Positions 1 to 8,683 of a stretch of DNA of 64,000 bases are shown here, in pieces. Each line of letters opens with the position of its first letter. The stretch's first letter is position 1. The DNA is taken from positions 62,001 to 126,000 of the forward strand of contig JADLEJ010000023.1 of assembly GCA_020846195.1 (NCBI GenBank). Reading direction: 5' to 3'. Both the position numbers and the translations under genes were made by a program. The stretch is from Nitrospira sp. GTDB taxonomy: Bacteria > Nitrospirota > Nitrospiria > Nitrospirales > Nitrospiraceae. The notes beneath the pieces are model-generated. The model ran no database searches, was not told where the DNA came from, and saw only the letters and a program-made list of their open reading frames with translations.

Positions 1-552
1 CTGTTGATCGTGATGGGCGGGCCGATGTCGGTGAACGATTCGGATAATTGGATCGCGGAAGAGACGGCGTTTATCCGCGCCGCCCTGCTGTCCGGCCAGC
101 CGGTGATCGGAGTGTGCCTCGGCAGTCAGTTTATGGCGAAGGCGCTGGGGGCGACGATACGCCCCGGCAAGGCGCTGGAAATCGGCATGACATCGGTGAG
201 ACTTACGCCCGAAGCACAACACGATCAGGTGTTCAAGACGCTTCCCGACTCATTCGATGTCTTCGAGTGGCACGGGGAAATCTTCGACTTGCCTCAAGGC
301 TGCGTTCCGCTGGCCGGGTCCACCGTCGCTCCGCTGCAAGCCTTTCGCTACGGGAGTCGCGCCTACGGACTGCTGTTTCATTTAGAGGTGGAACAGGCCG
401 GGATCGATGCGCTCTGCCGGGAATGCGCGGTGGATCTCACCAAGGCCAGCCTGACGGCACAGCAGGTACAAGCGGCAGCGATCCCGCACCTCCCGACGCT
501 ACATCAATTCGCCGACCGGCTGATCGGCCACCTTCTTACCCCTGGGCGTTGA
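1..552 (+). CDS. Class I glutamine amidotransferase, 5' end cut by window edge
   Basis: The reading frame is open from the first base, so the N terminus lies outside the window. The nucleophile elbow GVCLGSQ and the later FHLEVE (His-Glu) form the Cys-His-Glu triad of the class I amidotransferase family; FEWHGEIFDLP in between is typical of stand-alone GMP-synthase-like members. These enzymes release ammonia from glutamine; the acceptor substrate cannot be told from this part. There is no synthetase domain after the triad and the protein ends about 50 residues past FHLE, so it is not GuaA. It is followed by an intergenic palindromic repeat and then dapL in the same direction. Confidence 0.85.
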   Translation: MLIVMGGPMSVNDSDNWIAEETAFIRAALLSGQPVIGVCLGSQFMAKALGATIRPGKALEIGMTSVRLTPEAQHDQVFKTLPDSFDVFEWHGEIFDLPQGCVPLAGSTVAPLQAFRYGSRAYGLLFHLEVEQAGIDALCRECAVDLTKASLTAQQVQAAAIPHLPTLHQFADRLIGHLLTPGR

Positions 553-592
553 TTGCCGCCATAGTCCTACTGTAGTCTTGTGGACTCTGATC

Positions 593-718
593 GCAGGATG
601 GTCAAAACGGCCGTCCGGCGAGGCCGCAGCGAGCGAAAGGCTGAGGCGTACCCTCTGGGGTACGTTGAAGGTCTGAGCGATGCAAGAACGACGCTGGCGG
701 TTGTTTTCACCATCCTGC
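593..718. repeat. 126-bp palindromic intergenic element (REP/MITE-like)
   Basis: The element starts with GCAGGATGGT and ends with its exact reverse complement ACCATCCTGC. Inside these 10-bp ends the two arms keep matching imperfectly for about 17 further bases, and the centre holds another palindrome (GTAC-CCTCTGGG-GTAC type) near 650-664. It ends two or three bases before the ribosome-binding site of dapL, so it lies in that gene's leader. It has no open frame of its own. The look (long imperfect hairpin, purine-rich GCAGCGAGCGAA block) is that of a dispersed, non-autonomous repeat; only one copy is seen in this window. Confidence 0.6.
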
Positions 719-737
719 AAAAAGGAGTTCGTTCGAC

Positions 738-1913
738 ATGGCTGGTTTCCCCATAGAAGTTGCGACCCGTATTAAGACCTTGCCCCCCTATCTCTTTGCC
801 GCCATCGACAAGATGAAGCAGGCAGCGATTGCCAAGGGCGTCGATATCATCAACCTCGGCATCGGCGATCCTGATTTGCCCACGCCGGCCCCGATCATCG
901 AGAGCCTGGCGCAAGCCGCGAAGAACCCGAAGCACCATCAATATCCTTCTTACGAGGGCATGCTCTCGTTCCGTACGGCGGTGGCCGATTGGTACAAGCG
1001 CCGGTTCAACGTCACGCTGAATCCCGCCGACGAAGTGTTGACCCTCATCGGCTCGAAGGAAGGCATCGGGCACATCCATCTGGCCCTTGTAGACCCAGGC
1101 GATGTCGTGCTGGTGCCCAGCCCTGGCTACCCGGTCTATCCAGTCGGGACGAGTTTCTGCGGCGGCGTCTCGCACATCATGCCGCTCACCAAGGCGAACG
1201 GATTTCTCCCCGACCTGAATGCAATTCCAAAGGACGTGGCGAAGAAGGCCAAGCTGATGTGGCTGAACTCGCCGAACAACCCGACCTCGGTCATCATGAC
1301 GAAGGACTACTTCAAACGGGCCATCGAGTTCGCGCAGGAACATCACATCGTCATCTGCCACGACGCGGCCTATTCGGAGATTTATTACGACGGGAAGCGC
1401 CCAGCCAGCTTTATGGAAGTGGATGGCGCGAAAGACGTCGGCGTGGAATTCCACTCGCTGTCGAAAACCTACAACATGACCGGCTGGCGCCTCGGGTTCG
1501 TGGTCGGCAACAAGGATGTGCTGGCTGCGCTGGGCAAGGTAAAAAGCCAGCTGGACTCCGGCGTGTTTGAAGCGGTGCAGGCCGCCGGCATCACGGCGCT
1601 GGGCCTGGACGAATCCGTCACCGACGGCATTCGGAAGATCTATCAAGAGCGCCGCGACACGCTTATTCCCGGGCTCAAGCAACTGGGCCTGGAAGTCGAT
1701 GCGCCGCCCGCCGCCTTCTACATCTGGGTAACGGTGCCGAAGGGTTATTCTTCCGCCTCGTTCACCGCCCACTTGTTGGAAAAAGCCGGGATCGTCACGA
1801 CGCCGGGCAACGGATTCGGCGCGCCAGGCGAAGGCTACATCCGCATGACGGTCTGCACAACCAAAGAGCGGCTGGCCGAGGCGGTGGAGCGGATTAAGAA
1901 AGCGGGATTCTGA
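738..1913 (+). CDS. dapL: LL-diaminopimelate aminotransferase
   Basis: A 391-residue fold-type I PLP aminotransferase. It probably converts tetrahydrodipicolinate plus glutamate directly to LL-diaminopimelate, replacing the DapD/DapC/DapE steps. Visible features are the N-terminal LGIGDPDLPTP, the NSPNNPT motif near 177-183, DAAYSEIYYDG near 209-219 and the PLP lysine in HSLSKTYNMTGWR (K about 243). The start is set by AAAGGAG at about 722-728. The presence of dapA, dapB and lysA elsewhere in the window without dapD/E supports the DapL role. AlaC-type alanine aminotransferases are close relatives, so substrate is family-level inference. Confidence 0.8.
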   Translation: MAGFPIEVATRIKTLPPYLFAAIDKMKQAAIAKGVDIINLGIGDPDLPTPAPIIESLAQAAKNPKHHQYPSYEGMLSFRTAVADWYKRRFNVTLNPADEVLTLIGSKEGIGHIHLALVDPGDVVLVPSPGYPVYPVGTSFCGGVSHIMPLTKANGFLPDLNAIPKDVAKKAKLMWLNSPNNPTSVIMTKDYFKRAIEFAQEHHIVICHDAAYSEIYYDGKRPASFMEVDGAKDVGVEFHSLSKTYNMTGWRLGFVVGNKDVLAALGKVKSQLDSGVFEAVQAAGITALGLDESVTDGIRKIYQERRDTLIPGLKQLGLEVDAPPAAFYIWVTVPKGYSSASFTAHLLEKAGIVTTPGNGFGAPGEGYIRMTVCTTKERLAEAVERIKKAGF

Positions 1914-1923
1914 GCAAGACGTC

Positions 1924-2047
1924 ATGCGCACAACGGTCTACATCGGGTTCGGAGCAATCAGACAACGACTACATCCGCATGACGGTCTGCACGACCAAAG
2001 AGCGGCTGGCCGAAGCGGTAGAACGGATCAAGAAGGCGGGATTCTGA
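1924..2047 (+). repeat. Vestigial folK 5' fragment joined to a second copy of the dapL 3' end
   Basis: From 1924 the sequence reads like the first ten codons of folK (MRTTVYIGFG against MRETVYIGFG of the intact gene) and then breaks off. From 1969 to 2047 it repeats the last 25 codons plus stop of dapL (1835-1913). The two dapL ends differ at six positions, all third codon positions and all silent. So the dapL-folK junction is present twice, the first folK start and the second dapL end being dead fragments. A join between two related alleles, by recombination or in assembly, explains this better than a fresh tandem duplication. Confidence 0.75.
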
Positions 2048-2096
2048 TGAGCGCGAGGGGTGACGCCTCACGTGTCACTCCTCACTCATGACGGCT

Positions 2097-2651
2097 ATGC
2101 GTGAAACGGTGTATATCGGCTTCGGATCGAATGTGGGAGACCGCCTGGATTTCTGCGACCGCGCCGTGACGCTCTTGAGCCTGCTGCCACATTCGCAGGT
2201 CACCGGCATTTCTCTGCTCTACGAAACCGAGCCGGTAACCGGCCATGCGCAGCCTGGGGAAGGCTGGTTTCTGAATGGCGTCGTGCGGCTCGACACCGAC
2301 CTCACGCCCCGCAGCCTCCTCACGGTCTTGCGTGAAATCGAGCGTTCGCTGGGGCGCGATGAGGACCATCGGTCAGGCCCCCGCACCATCGATCTGGATA
2401 TCCTGTTTTACGGCGACCGGATCATTCAGGAAGCGGATCTGGTCGTCCCGCACCCCCGGCTGCACGACCGGCGGTTTGTCCTGATGCCCTTGAACGAACT
2501 CGATCCCCTGTTGATTCATCCCTCGCTTCAACGCACAGCCATGCAGCTGCTCACCGACAGTACCGACCGGTCGGAAGTCCATCTGCTCTTCCCGCAACCC
2601 TCGACGCGCTACGGGTCGCGCCCGAGCTGTAGCCCTCGTCAGGATGTATGA
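2097..2651 (+). CDS. folK: 2-amino-4-hydroxy-6-hydroxymethyldihydropteridine pyrophosphokinase (HPPK)
   Basis: HPPK transfers pyrophosphate from ATP to the pterin precursor in folate synthesis. The N terminus VYIGFGSNVGDR, the central LREIERSLGRDEDHRSGPRT and IDLDILFYGDR, and VVPHPRLHDRRFVLMPLNE are the standard HPPK blocks; the DLDI aspartates bind magnesium. At 184 residues it carries about 25 extra C-terminal residues after the core. ATG 2097 is preferred to ATG 2088 because the dead folK copy at 1924 begins at the equivalent codon. No clear Shine-Dalgarno is seen. The stop overlaps the panC start (ATGA). Confidence 0.93.
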   Translation: MRETVYIGFGSNVGDRLDFCDRAVTLLSLLPHSQVTGISLLYETEPVTGHAQPGEGWFLNGVVRLDTDLTPRSLLTVLREIERSLGRDEDHRSGPRTIDLDILFYGDRIIQEADLVVPHPRLHDRRFVLMPLNELDPLLIHPSLQRTAMQLLTDSTDRSEVHLLFPQPSTRYGSRPSCSPRQDV

Positions 2652-3532
2652 AGATCCTTCGAACGCCCACCGCCATGACCGCCTGGAGCCGGCGGCTCCG
2701 CCGCGAAGGGGTCACGATCGGCTTTGTCCCGACAATGGGGGCGCTGCATGACGGCCATCGGGCGCTCATCCGCGCGGCCCGGCTGCAATGCGATGCGCTG
2801 GTCGTGAGTATTTTTGTGAATCCGGCCCAATTCGCCCCAACGGAAGATCTCGCCAAGTATCCACGCCCGATCGCCAAAGACCGCGCGCTCTGCCGGACCG
2901 AAGGGGTCGATATCTGTTTCGAACCGGGCGGCGCCGCGATATATCCCGAAGGATTTGAAACAGTCGTGACGGTCCCCGGCATCGCGCAGCGCTGGGAAGG
3001 CGAGATCCGCCCGCATCACTTTGCCGGCGTCGCCACGGTGGTCACCAAGCTTTTCGGAATGGTCCGTCCAGATATGGCCGTCTTCGGGCAGAAAGATTTT
3101 CAACAGGCCGCGCTTGTGCGGCGCATGATCGACGATCTCAATCTGGGAGTTGCGCTGATCGTTTATCCCACCGTGCGTGAGCACGATGGACTGGCGATGA
3201 GCTCAAGAAATATATACTTGTCCGAGGCCGAACGCGCACGCGCTCCCATTCTCTACAAGAGTTTGCAGGCCGGAGCGGCGGCGATCAAAGACGGGATAAC
3301 GGCAGGACGGAAGATTCAATCGATGATGACACAGGTTTTACGCCAGGAATCCGCGGCAACCGTCGACTACCTGGCCGTCTGCGATCCAGACAGCCTCGCG
3401 CCGCTCACATCTGTGCATGATCGGGCGGTCCTGCTGGGAGCCATTCGCATCGGAACCGTGCGGCTCATCGATAATGTCGTCGTGAGAAGACCGGCGACGC
3501 GAGGGCGCCAGAAACGCGGCTGTCAGGAGTAG
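2648..3532 (+). CDS. panC: Pantothenate synthetase
   Basis: Joins pantoate and beta-alanine with ATP to make pantothenate, the precursor of coenzyme A. The 294-residue protein has the nucleotidyltransferase signatures of the family: PTMGALHDGH (HIGH-like, residues about 28-37), SIFVNPAQF, FGQKDFQQ and the KMSKS-like AMSSRN near 187. Length is normal (about 280). It is translationally coupled to folK by a 4-base overlap and converges on the PilZ gene, whose stop overlaps its last 10 bases. Confidence 0.95.
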   Translation: MKILRTPTAMTAWSRRLRREGVTIGFVPTMGALHDGHRALIRAARLQCDALVVSIFVNPAQFAPTEDLAKYPRPIAKDRALCRTEGVDICFEPGGAAIYPEGFETVVTVPGIAQRWEGEIRPHHFAGVATVVTKLFGMVRPDMAVFGQKDFQQAALVRRMIDDLNLGVALIVYPTVREHDGLAMSSRNIYLSEAERARAPILYKSLQAGAAAIKDGITAGRKIQSMMTQVLRQESAATVDYLAVCDPDSLAPLTSVHDRAVLLGAIRIGTVRLIDNVVVRRPATRGRQKRGCQE

Positions 3533-4032
3533 GTATGCGGTTGTCCGCCCTGGCCGACGAGCAGCCCGAGCACGACTTGACTCAGGCGGCGCTGCTCATT
3601 GGGCCGAAATTCCAGGAACTGTATCCCGACCAATTCCGGCCTGACTGAACAAACCATCGCCGTTTCGATTCGGATTTCCTCGCCCTCGGTACTCGACTTC
3701 AGCACCAGCTCGACAAATGACCCCTTCGTCAGCCCCTCAGCCAAGATCGCGCAGCCTCCCATTGAAATATCGGTAATGCGATTGGTAAAGGGCAGCTGCT
3801 TGTTGTCGATCACTTGGGCGTCCATGGCCGTGGCCAGGCGCTTGAACTGGCGGCGGTCGAATGCCTGCGTGCTTTGCCGCGCGCTCAGGTAGAACGCGCG
3901 GAAACGATTGGTGCAGAGCTGGCAGCGAAACGGAAACATGCGGATATGGTTGAGGGCTTTCTCAACCATGCCTTCGTTCGAGGTCACCCGAACGAACGAC
4001 GTTCCGCAACTTGGACAATGCAGCGATTTCAT
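3523..4032 (-). CDS. PilZ-domain protein with N-terminal zinc ribbon
   Basis: The 169-residue product starts with two CxxC pairs (HCPSCG and RCQLC, residues about 5-40), suggesting a small zinc ribbon, followed by a PilZ domain. The PilZ c-di-GMP signature is present: DRRQFKRL (RxxxR) and DISMGGCAI (DxSxxG). It probably senses c-di-GMP; the output is unknown. The start at 4032 overlaps the stop of the upstream MazG-like gene (ATGA), which argues against the longer in-frame start at 4152. Confidence 0.8.
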   Translation of the reverse strand: MKSLHCPSCGTSFVRVTSNEGMVEKALNHIRMFPFRCQLCTNRFRAFYLSARQSTQAFDRRQFKRLATAMDAQVIDNKQLPFTNRITDISMGGCAILAEGLTKGSFVELVLKSSTEGEEIRIETAMVCSVRPELVGIQFLEFRPNEQRRLSQVVLGLLVGQGGQPHTYS

Positions 4033-4460
4033 GCGCCTCGCAACATCTCCGCAACAGTCCCGAGAGGCCGCCCAGTTTCCTCGGCAGCACTCATTTGCAT
4101 CGCCAATACCGGCTCGATGTCGGCCGGCGAATACGTCGGCGGCTTCACCCACTTCCCGTCTTCACGCTTATATCCGCCGACTTTACTGAGATTCGACCGG
4201 TGCACCTCTCGAAACACCGGCTCCATATCGATGCCGTACGATACGGCGGTCCCGTACACGACATAGAGCAGATCCGCCATCTCCTTGGCCAGCGCCGCCA
4301 GATTGCCTTCCGCCATGGATTCCTTGAGCTCGTCGAATTCCTCCTGGATCAAGCGGATCCGAAGGCGTTTCGTGTCCTCGCTGGCCTCTGTCGGACGGGT
4401 CTGCACAAGAATATCGAATTTCTTATGGAACTCTTCGACCATCGACTGCTCGTCTGTCAT
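4029..4460 (-). CDS. MazG-like all-alpha nucleoside triphosphate pyrophosphohydrolase
   Basis: A 143-residue protein with the acidic magnesium-binding pattern of the all-alpha NTP-PPase superfamily: QEEFDELKE and, about 25 residues on, KEMADLLYVVYG (EExxE...ExxD). Such proteins cleave NTPs to NMP and pyrophosphate, often as house-cleaning enzymes, though the exact substrate is not predictable. It is a single-domain form, much shorter than E. coli MazG (about 263 residues). It sits 15 bases after rmuC and is coupled to the PilZ gene. Confidence 0.8.
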   Translation of the reverse strand: MTDEQSMVEEFHKKFDILVQTRPTEASEDTKRLRIRLIQEEFDELKESMAEGNLAALAKEMADLLYVVYGTAVSYGIDMEPVFREVHRSNLSKVGGYKREDGKWVKPPTYSPADIEPVLAMQMSAAEETGRPLGTVAEMLRGA

Positions 4461-4475
4461 GCCTGCTCCTACTTG

Positions 4476-5864
4476 TTACTCCCCGTCAAAGGGCAATGTC
4501 CGCCGCGGCACCATTTCGGCCGGCTCCAACTGCGGGATCTCTTTGTCAGACGCCACCCCAAGTTCCTTGAACCGGCGCGCCGCTGGAAGAATTCTCGTCT
4601 CCAACGATCCCACCGCCCGATTGTAGGCCGACACGCTTTTGCCCAAGGCTTGCCCGACATCGTTCACATGCTCGGCCAAGACCGCCATGCGCTCGTAGAG
4701 GTCTTTTCCGAGCCGCCCGGCTTCCTCTGCATGGGCATTCATCTGCTCCTGTCTCCAGCCGTAGCCGACCGCGCGCAGAAGCGCGATCAGCGTAGTGGGC
4801 GTGGCGAGCACCACCCCGCGCGTAAACCCTTCTTCGATCAAACGCGGATCGTGATCCAACGCCGCGCCGAGAAATTGCTCGCCGGGGAGGAAGAGTACCA
4901 CAAACTCAGGCGCCCGCTCGAATTGCGTCCAGTAGGCCTTCAAAGACAGCTCGTCCATCCGGCTGCGCACCTGCGCGGCATGGCGGCGCAAGGCGTCGAG
5001 CCGATGCTGATCGTCGGGAGCCTCATGGGCATCGAGATAGGCCGCCAGCACTGTCTTCGCATCGACGATGATCTGCCGCCCACCCGGAAGCCGCACGACC
5101 ATGTCGGGGCGGAACCGCCGATCCTCGCCGGTGACGCTTTCCTGCTCGAAAAAGTCGCAGTGATCGACCATGCCCGCCAGCTCAGCCACCCGCTTCAACG
5201 TAATTTCACCCCACTGGCCACGGACCGTCGGCGCGCGAAGCGCCTTGACCAGGTTGCCGGTCTCCTGCTGGAGCCGTTGATGGGATTCCGCCAGAGACTT
5301 CAGGTGCTGATCCAACCCGCCGTACGCCGATTGGCGCGATTGTTCGAGCAGCCGCATCTGTTCATCGTAGCGTTGCAGCGACTCATGGAGCGGCTTCACC
5401 AGTCCGTCGATTGCCTGCTGGCGTTGCGACAGTTCGCCTTCGGCTTTCGCCTGTAACGTTTCAAAGGAGACGCGGGCGAGATTCAAGAACGCCTGATTAT
5501 TTTTAGTCAGCGCATCGTTCGAGAGCGCTTGAAACGATTCGAGCAATTGCTGGCGGGATTGATCGACTAATTGCTTCTGTTCGGCGCTGTGCTTCAGCGC
5601 TTCTTCCGTACGGACTTCGGCGGAGGCCCGCGCTTGCTGCGCGGTCGCCAGGTCCGTCCGAAGCTGCGCGCCTTCCTGGCGATCCTGCTCCAGCTGCCGG
5701 CGCAACTCCGCCTCAAGGGACTCCGCCCGTTCAGCCCTGGCGCTGAGTTCGACCGTGCGTTGTTGGAATTGCCGGGAGAGTCGGCCGGCTCCAAGCAGCC
5801 AACCGGCAAGCGCTCCGAGGACGAGACCGATGACAATTCCCAGCAATACGCCGGTCACATCCAT
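4476..5864 (-). CDS. rmuC: DNA recombination protein RmuC
   Basis: 462 residues: an N-terminal membrane anchor (GVLLGIVIGLVLGALAGWLL, residues 5-24), a long charged coiled coil to about residue 200, then the RmuC nuclease-like domain with RAPTVRGQWGEITLKR, the FRPDMVVRLPGG and IIVDAKTVL strand motifs and the conserved FLPGEQFLGAAL. RmuC-family proteins limit inversions at short inverted repeats; the DxK-like strand fits a restriction-endonuclease fold. It leads a short leftward set rmuC-MazG-PilZ. Confidence 0.9.
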   Translation of the reverse strand: MDVTGVLLGIVIGLVLGALAGWLLGAGRLSRQFQQRTVELSARAERAESLEAELRRQLEQDRQEGAQLRTDLATAQQARASAEVRTEEALKHSAEQKQLVDQSRQQLLESFQALSNDALTKNNQAFLNLARVSFETLQAKAEGELSQRQQAIDGLVKPLHESLQRYDEQMRLLEQSRQSAYGGLDQHLKSLAESHQRLQQETGNLVKALRAPTVRGQWGEITLKRVAELAGMVDHCDFFEQESVTGEDRRFRPDMVVRLPGGRQIIVDAKTVLAAYLDAHEAPDDQHRLDALRRHAAQVRSRMDELSLKAYWTQFERAPEFVVLFLPGEQFLGAALDHDPRLIEEGFTRGVVLATPTTLIALLRAVGYGWRQEQMNAHAEEAGRLGKDLYERMAVLAEHVNDVGQALGKSVSAYNRAVGSLETRILPAARRFKELGVASDKEIPQLEPAEMVPRRTLPFDGE

Positions 5865-5930
5865 TGCGCTATCCCCTCCGTCTGCTGACGCACGGCATCT
5901 TCACAGGCAGAGAATATATTGGGTGAGGAA

Positions 5931-5950
5931 CTGATCGCTTAGACGATCAG
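5931..5950 (-). terminator. Possible weak terminator hairpin
   Basis: CTGATCG and CGATCAG form a 7-bp stem with a 6-base loop, located 74 bases after the stop of the PEP-utilising gene on the minus strand. The tail is only mildly T-rich, so it is a weak candidate. Confidence 0.25.
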
Positions 5951-6023
5951 GAGCGTACGAGATACATCAACAAAGGTCAAGCGCCGAAAAGTACCAATGT
6001 CATTCGGCCCTACCACCATTCAC

Positions 6024-8669
6024 CTAGGGATGCTCATCCGTCGAATCGGAGCCTCTGAGAATGGCGGCTGGACAGCGCACCGCGCCAGCGGCCGCATCGA
6101 TCTCGACAAGGTCCCCCTCGCGCACAGCCATCATGATCCCCGGAATGTTGGCCACCGCCGGCAATCCGTACTCGCGGGCGATGATCGCGCCGTGCGACAA
6201 AGTACCTCCCATCTCGGCGACGAGTCCCGCCACAATCCCGAACAAGGGCGCCATGCCAGGATCGATCACGGGCACGATAAGAATGTCGCCGGGAGTCACC
6301 GCCTTCCAATCCTCCAATGTTCGGATCATTCTCGCCGGGCCCGTCGCACAACCGGCGCTGATCGGCACTCCCCGCCATCCCGTGGCGTCCGGCGAGCGCT
6401 CCACCGAGGCATCCTCCGATCCATCGAGCAGCCGATCAGGCGCCGCCGCCGCGATATCGCGGGCATGCGCCTGCCTGCGCGACTGTACCAGCGCGCGCCA
6501 ATCGCGCACTTCCAGACTGAGTAACGGCAGTTGTTCCTCCACGCGGATAAAGAAGATGTCCTCGGCGCGATCCACAACGCCCTGCTCCCTCAGCAACGCG
6601 CCGGCATGCAACAACAGCCGGCGCAGCGCGCCCGCGTAATACATGACATGATGTCGATTGGCTTCCCGCAACGCATAGAACCGGCAGAGCCGCCGATACC
6701 ACCAGACGAACACCGTCCAACGGAGCCACCCGCACCGGGCCCGAATAGCTGCGCAGCCCTGCTCGCACACACTACGTTGCCGCGCCGCTATTTCAACCGG
6801 CGAGTGAGCCGTCGGCGCAGTGATCTGATGGCGCAACACATCCAGCACAAGTTCCGGCTGATCCGCAAACCGCGGGGACATAATGTCGGATTCCCCCACC
6901 CCTCGATGCCCATAGTCGGCGAGATACTGCTCAAATAACCCGTGGAACTGTGTCCCGCGGAGCGCTCCGCCCACCGCCCGCCCATCCCAGTCCGCTCTGG
7001 CAAACAGACGCCTGACAGGTTCCTCACGCCGCGCGACCTCGACTAATTCGGCCAGCCTGACGATCTGCTGCGCGCTAATGGCCTGCGCCTGCCCTTGAAG
7101 CGCAGCATTCAGCAGTCCGCGCCAATCTTCTCCCAGCCAGCGCGGCAGCAGAAAGCCCAGTGCTTGCAGGCATTGCGCGACACCGCCGGCAATCCCAAAC
7201 GTCATCTCCCGGCGAAGAAATTCTTCATTCAATGCCTGGATCCGTTCGCGAACTTGAGTCAGCGTCATCGCCTGCACCGTCGCGCGGCGATGCTCCAGCC
7301 CCATCCGCTTCATATCGGCAAACCAGTGCGCCGACTGACGAGCCGCCTGGCGAATCCACCAGGCCGCCAGCAACCCTGCCCGCAGCAAAGCCCAAGGGCG
7401 GAGTGGTTCGATGGGCAACGGCTTGGAAACCGTATGCCCACCCATATGTTCCGCCAGCGTCGAGGTGTTGCCCCGCAGCTGTTCGATCAGCGCATACATC
7501 AGACTCACATTGAGGTAGGGACGGCCTCGATGGATGCGAACCGACGACAGGCCAGGAGGGATCTGGCATCCCAGCCGCCGATAGGGCCCCATCAAAAACA
7601 GGTCCATAAATTGTTCGAGGAACGAGATCCCGAGCGGGCTAGGCACATCCGGCATCGTTTCTTTGAAATTGGCGCGAGACCATTCGCAGACGGCGCGCGC
7701 CGGTTGAGCCGGCGGCGGGAGGGCCGTCACCGGACGGGCTTGCAAGAGCCAGAGCCCCTGCCGATCCATGGCCCATTCAATATCGACGGGCTGATGCAGG
7801 GCCGCTTCCACACGTTTCCCCAGTTGGACGAGCGCTTCCAGTTCGTTATCCGTAACCGACGGTCGCTCGCGTTCGGATGGGGCGAGATCTTGATCGAACA
7901 GGCCGGCCACTCCCAGCCGCAACGCGCGATCTTTTTTCGCAACGATGCGCTCCTGTACGCTGGCGCGTGAGGTCGAAGCCTCCCACCGCAACGTGAACTG
8001 ATCCGGCGCCATCGTGCCGTCGACCAAGCTCGCCGCAAGCCCCGGCACCGCATTCACCACGACCCGATCGCCGTGCCCCGCAACCGGATGAATCGTATGC
8101 AGCACACCGGCGGCAGAGGCGGCGAGGATCGGCTGAATTACCACCGCCATCGCTGGCGGACGCTCGCTCCACCCAACCCGCTCGTAATAGGCCGCCACTC
8201 GCTCATCCCACAACGACGCCCAGACCGCTTGGATACTCGCCACCAGCCGCTCTTCAGTTACTCCCAATGCAGTGAAGTACAGCCCGGCAAAACTGGCGCG
8301 CGCATCGTCTTCATTGGTGGCAGAGGAGCGCACAGCCCAGAGCTGTTCCGTTGGCTGGTGCAGGGTCTGAAGATGCCGCCTCAGATCTAATGCCTGCTCG
8401 CCGGAAAGGCGGCCTTGTTGAATCCGCCTGCGGCAATCCTCAAGAAGTGCTGTGCGGATTACCCCCGAAACGCTCTGCACCTGCTTCCAGAGCGCCTCCG
8501 CATCCACCCCTTGCTCGCGCAGAAATAGCCGGTAGGCTTCGACGGTGAGGCATACCCCAGGAGGAACGGGAAACCCTTCGGCAATCAGGCGCGCTAAGCC
8601 CGCCGCTTTTCCTCCGGTCAGAAATCGATCGGTGCAGGCATCGAGAGAGAGAACCAACGGGGAAGTCAT
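6024..8669 (-). CDS. PEP-utilising phosphotransferase, rifampin-phosphotransferase-like architecture
   Basis: 881 residues. The N-terminal third is a PPDK/PEP-synthase ATP-grasp domain (GGKAAGLARLIAEGFPVPPG at about 18; AVRSSATNEDDARASFAG near 108; DIEWAMD and LLQARPVTALPP near 300-320). The C-terminal 90 residues are the swivelling phosphohistidine domain (GGTLSHGAIIAREYGLPAV, His about 826). The roughly 430 residues between them have no PEP-binding TIM barrel, so this is not a true PEP synthase. The order ATP-binding, substrate-binding, His domain and the total length match rifampin phosphotransferases, whose catalytic His lies at a nearly equal position. Substrate is unknown. It is followed by rmuC and preceded by glycerate kinase, all leftward. 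Confidence 0.75.
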   Translation of the reverse strand: MTSPLVLSLDACTDRFLTGGKAAGLARLIAEGFPVPPGVCLTVEAYRLFLREQGVDAEALWKQVQSVSGVIRTALLEDCRRRIQQGRLSGEQALDLRRHLQTLHQPTEQLWAVRSSATNEDDARASFAGLYFTALGVTEERLVASIQAVWASLWDERVAAYYERVGWSERPPAMAVVIQPILAASAAGVLHTIHPVAGHGDRVVVNAVPGLAASLVDGTMAPDQFTLRWEASTSRASVQERIVAKKDRALRLGVAGLFDQDLAPSERERPSVTDNELEALVQLGKRVEAALHQPVDIEWAMDRQGLWLLQARPVTALPPPAQPARAVCEWSRANFKETMPDVPSPLGISFLEQFMDLFLMGPYRRLGCQIPPGLSSVRIHRGRPYLNVSLMYALIEQLRGNTSTLAEHMGGHTVSKPLPIEPLRPWALLRAGLLAAWWIRQAARQSAHWFADMKRMGLEHRRATVQAMTLTQVRERIQALNEEFLRREMTFGIAGGVAQCLQALGFLLPRWLGEDWRGLLNAALQGQAQAISAQQIVRLAELVEVARREEPVRRLFARADWDGRAVGGALRGTQFHGLFEQYLADYGHRGVGESDIMSPRFADQPELVLDVLRHQITAPTAHSPVEIAARQRSVCEQGCAAIRARCGWLRWTVFVWWYRRLCRFYALREANRHHVMYYAGALRRLLLHAGALLREQGVVDRAEDIFFIRVEEQLPLLSLEVRDWRALVQSRRQAHARDIAAAAPDRLLDGSEDASVERSPDATGWRGVPISAGCATGPARMIRTLEDWKAVTPGDILIVPVIDPGMAPLFGIVAGLVAEMGGTLSHGAIIAREYGLPAVANIPGIMMAVREGDLVEIDAAAGAVRCPAAILRGSDSTDEHP

Positions 8670-8683
8670 GGAACGGATACTAG

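Noticed and set aside
567..1931. Long open frame opposite dapL
   Set aside because: It is the antisense of dapL with no ribosome site or recognisable domain; GC-rich genes leave such frames open.
6024..8669. True PEP synthase or PPDK
   Set aside because: The C-terminal PEP-binding TIM barrel is absent and the His domain is at the C terminus.
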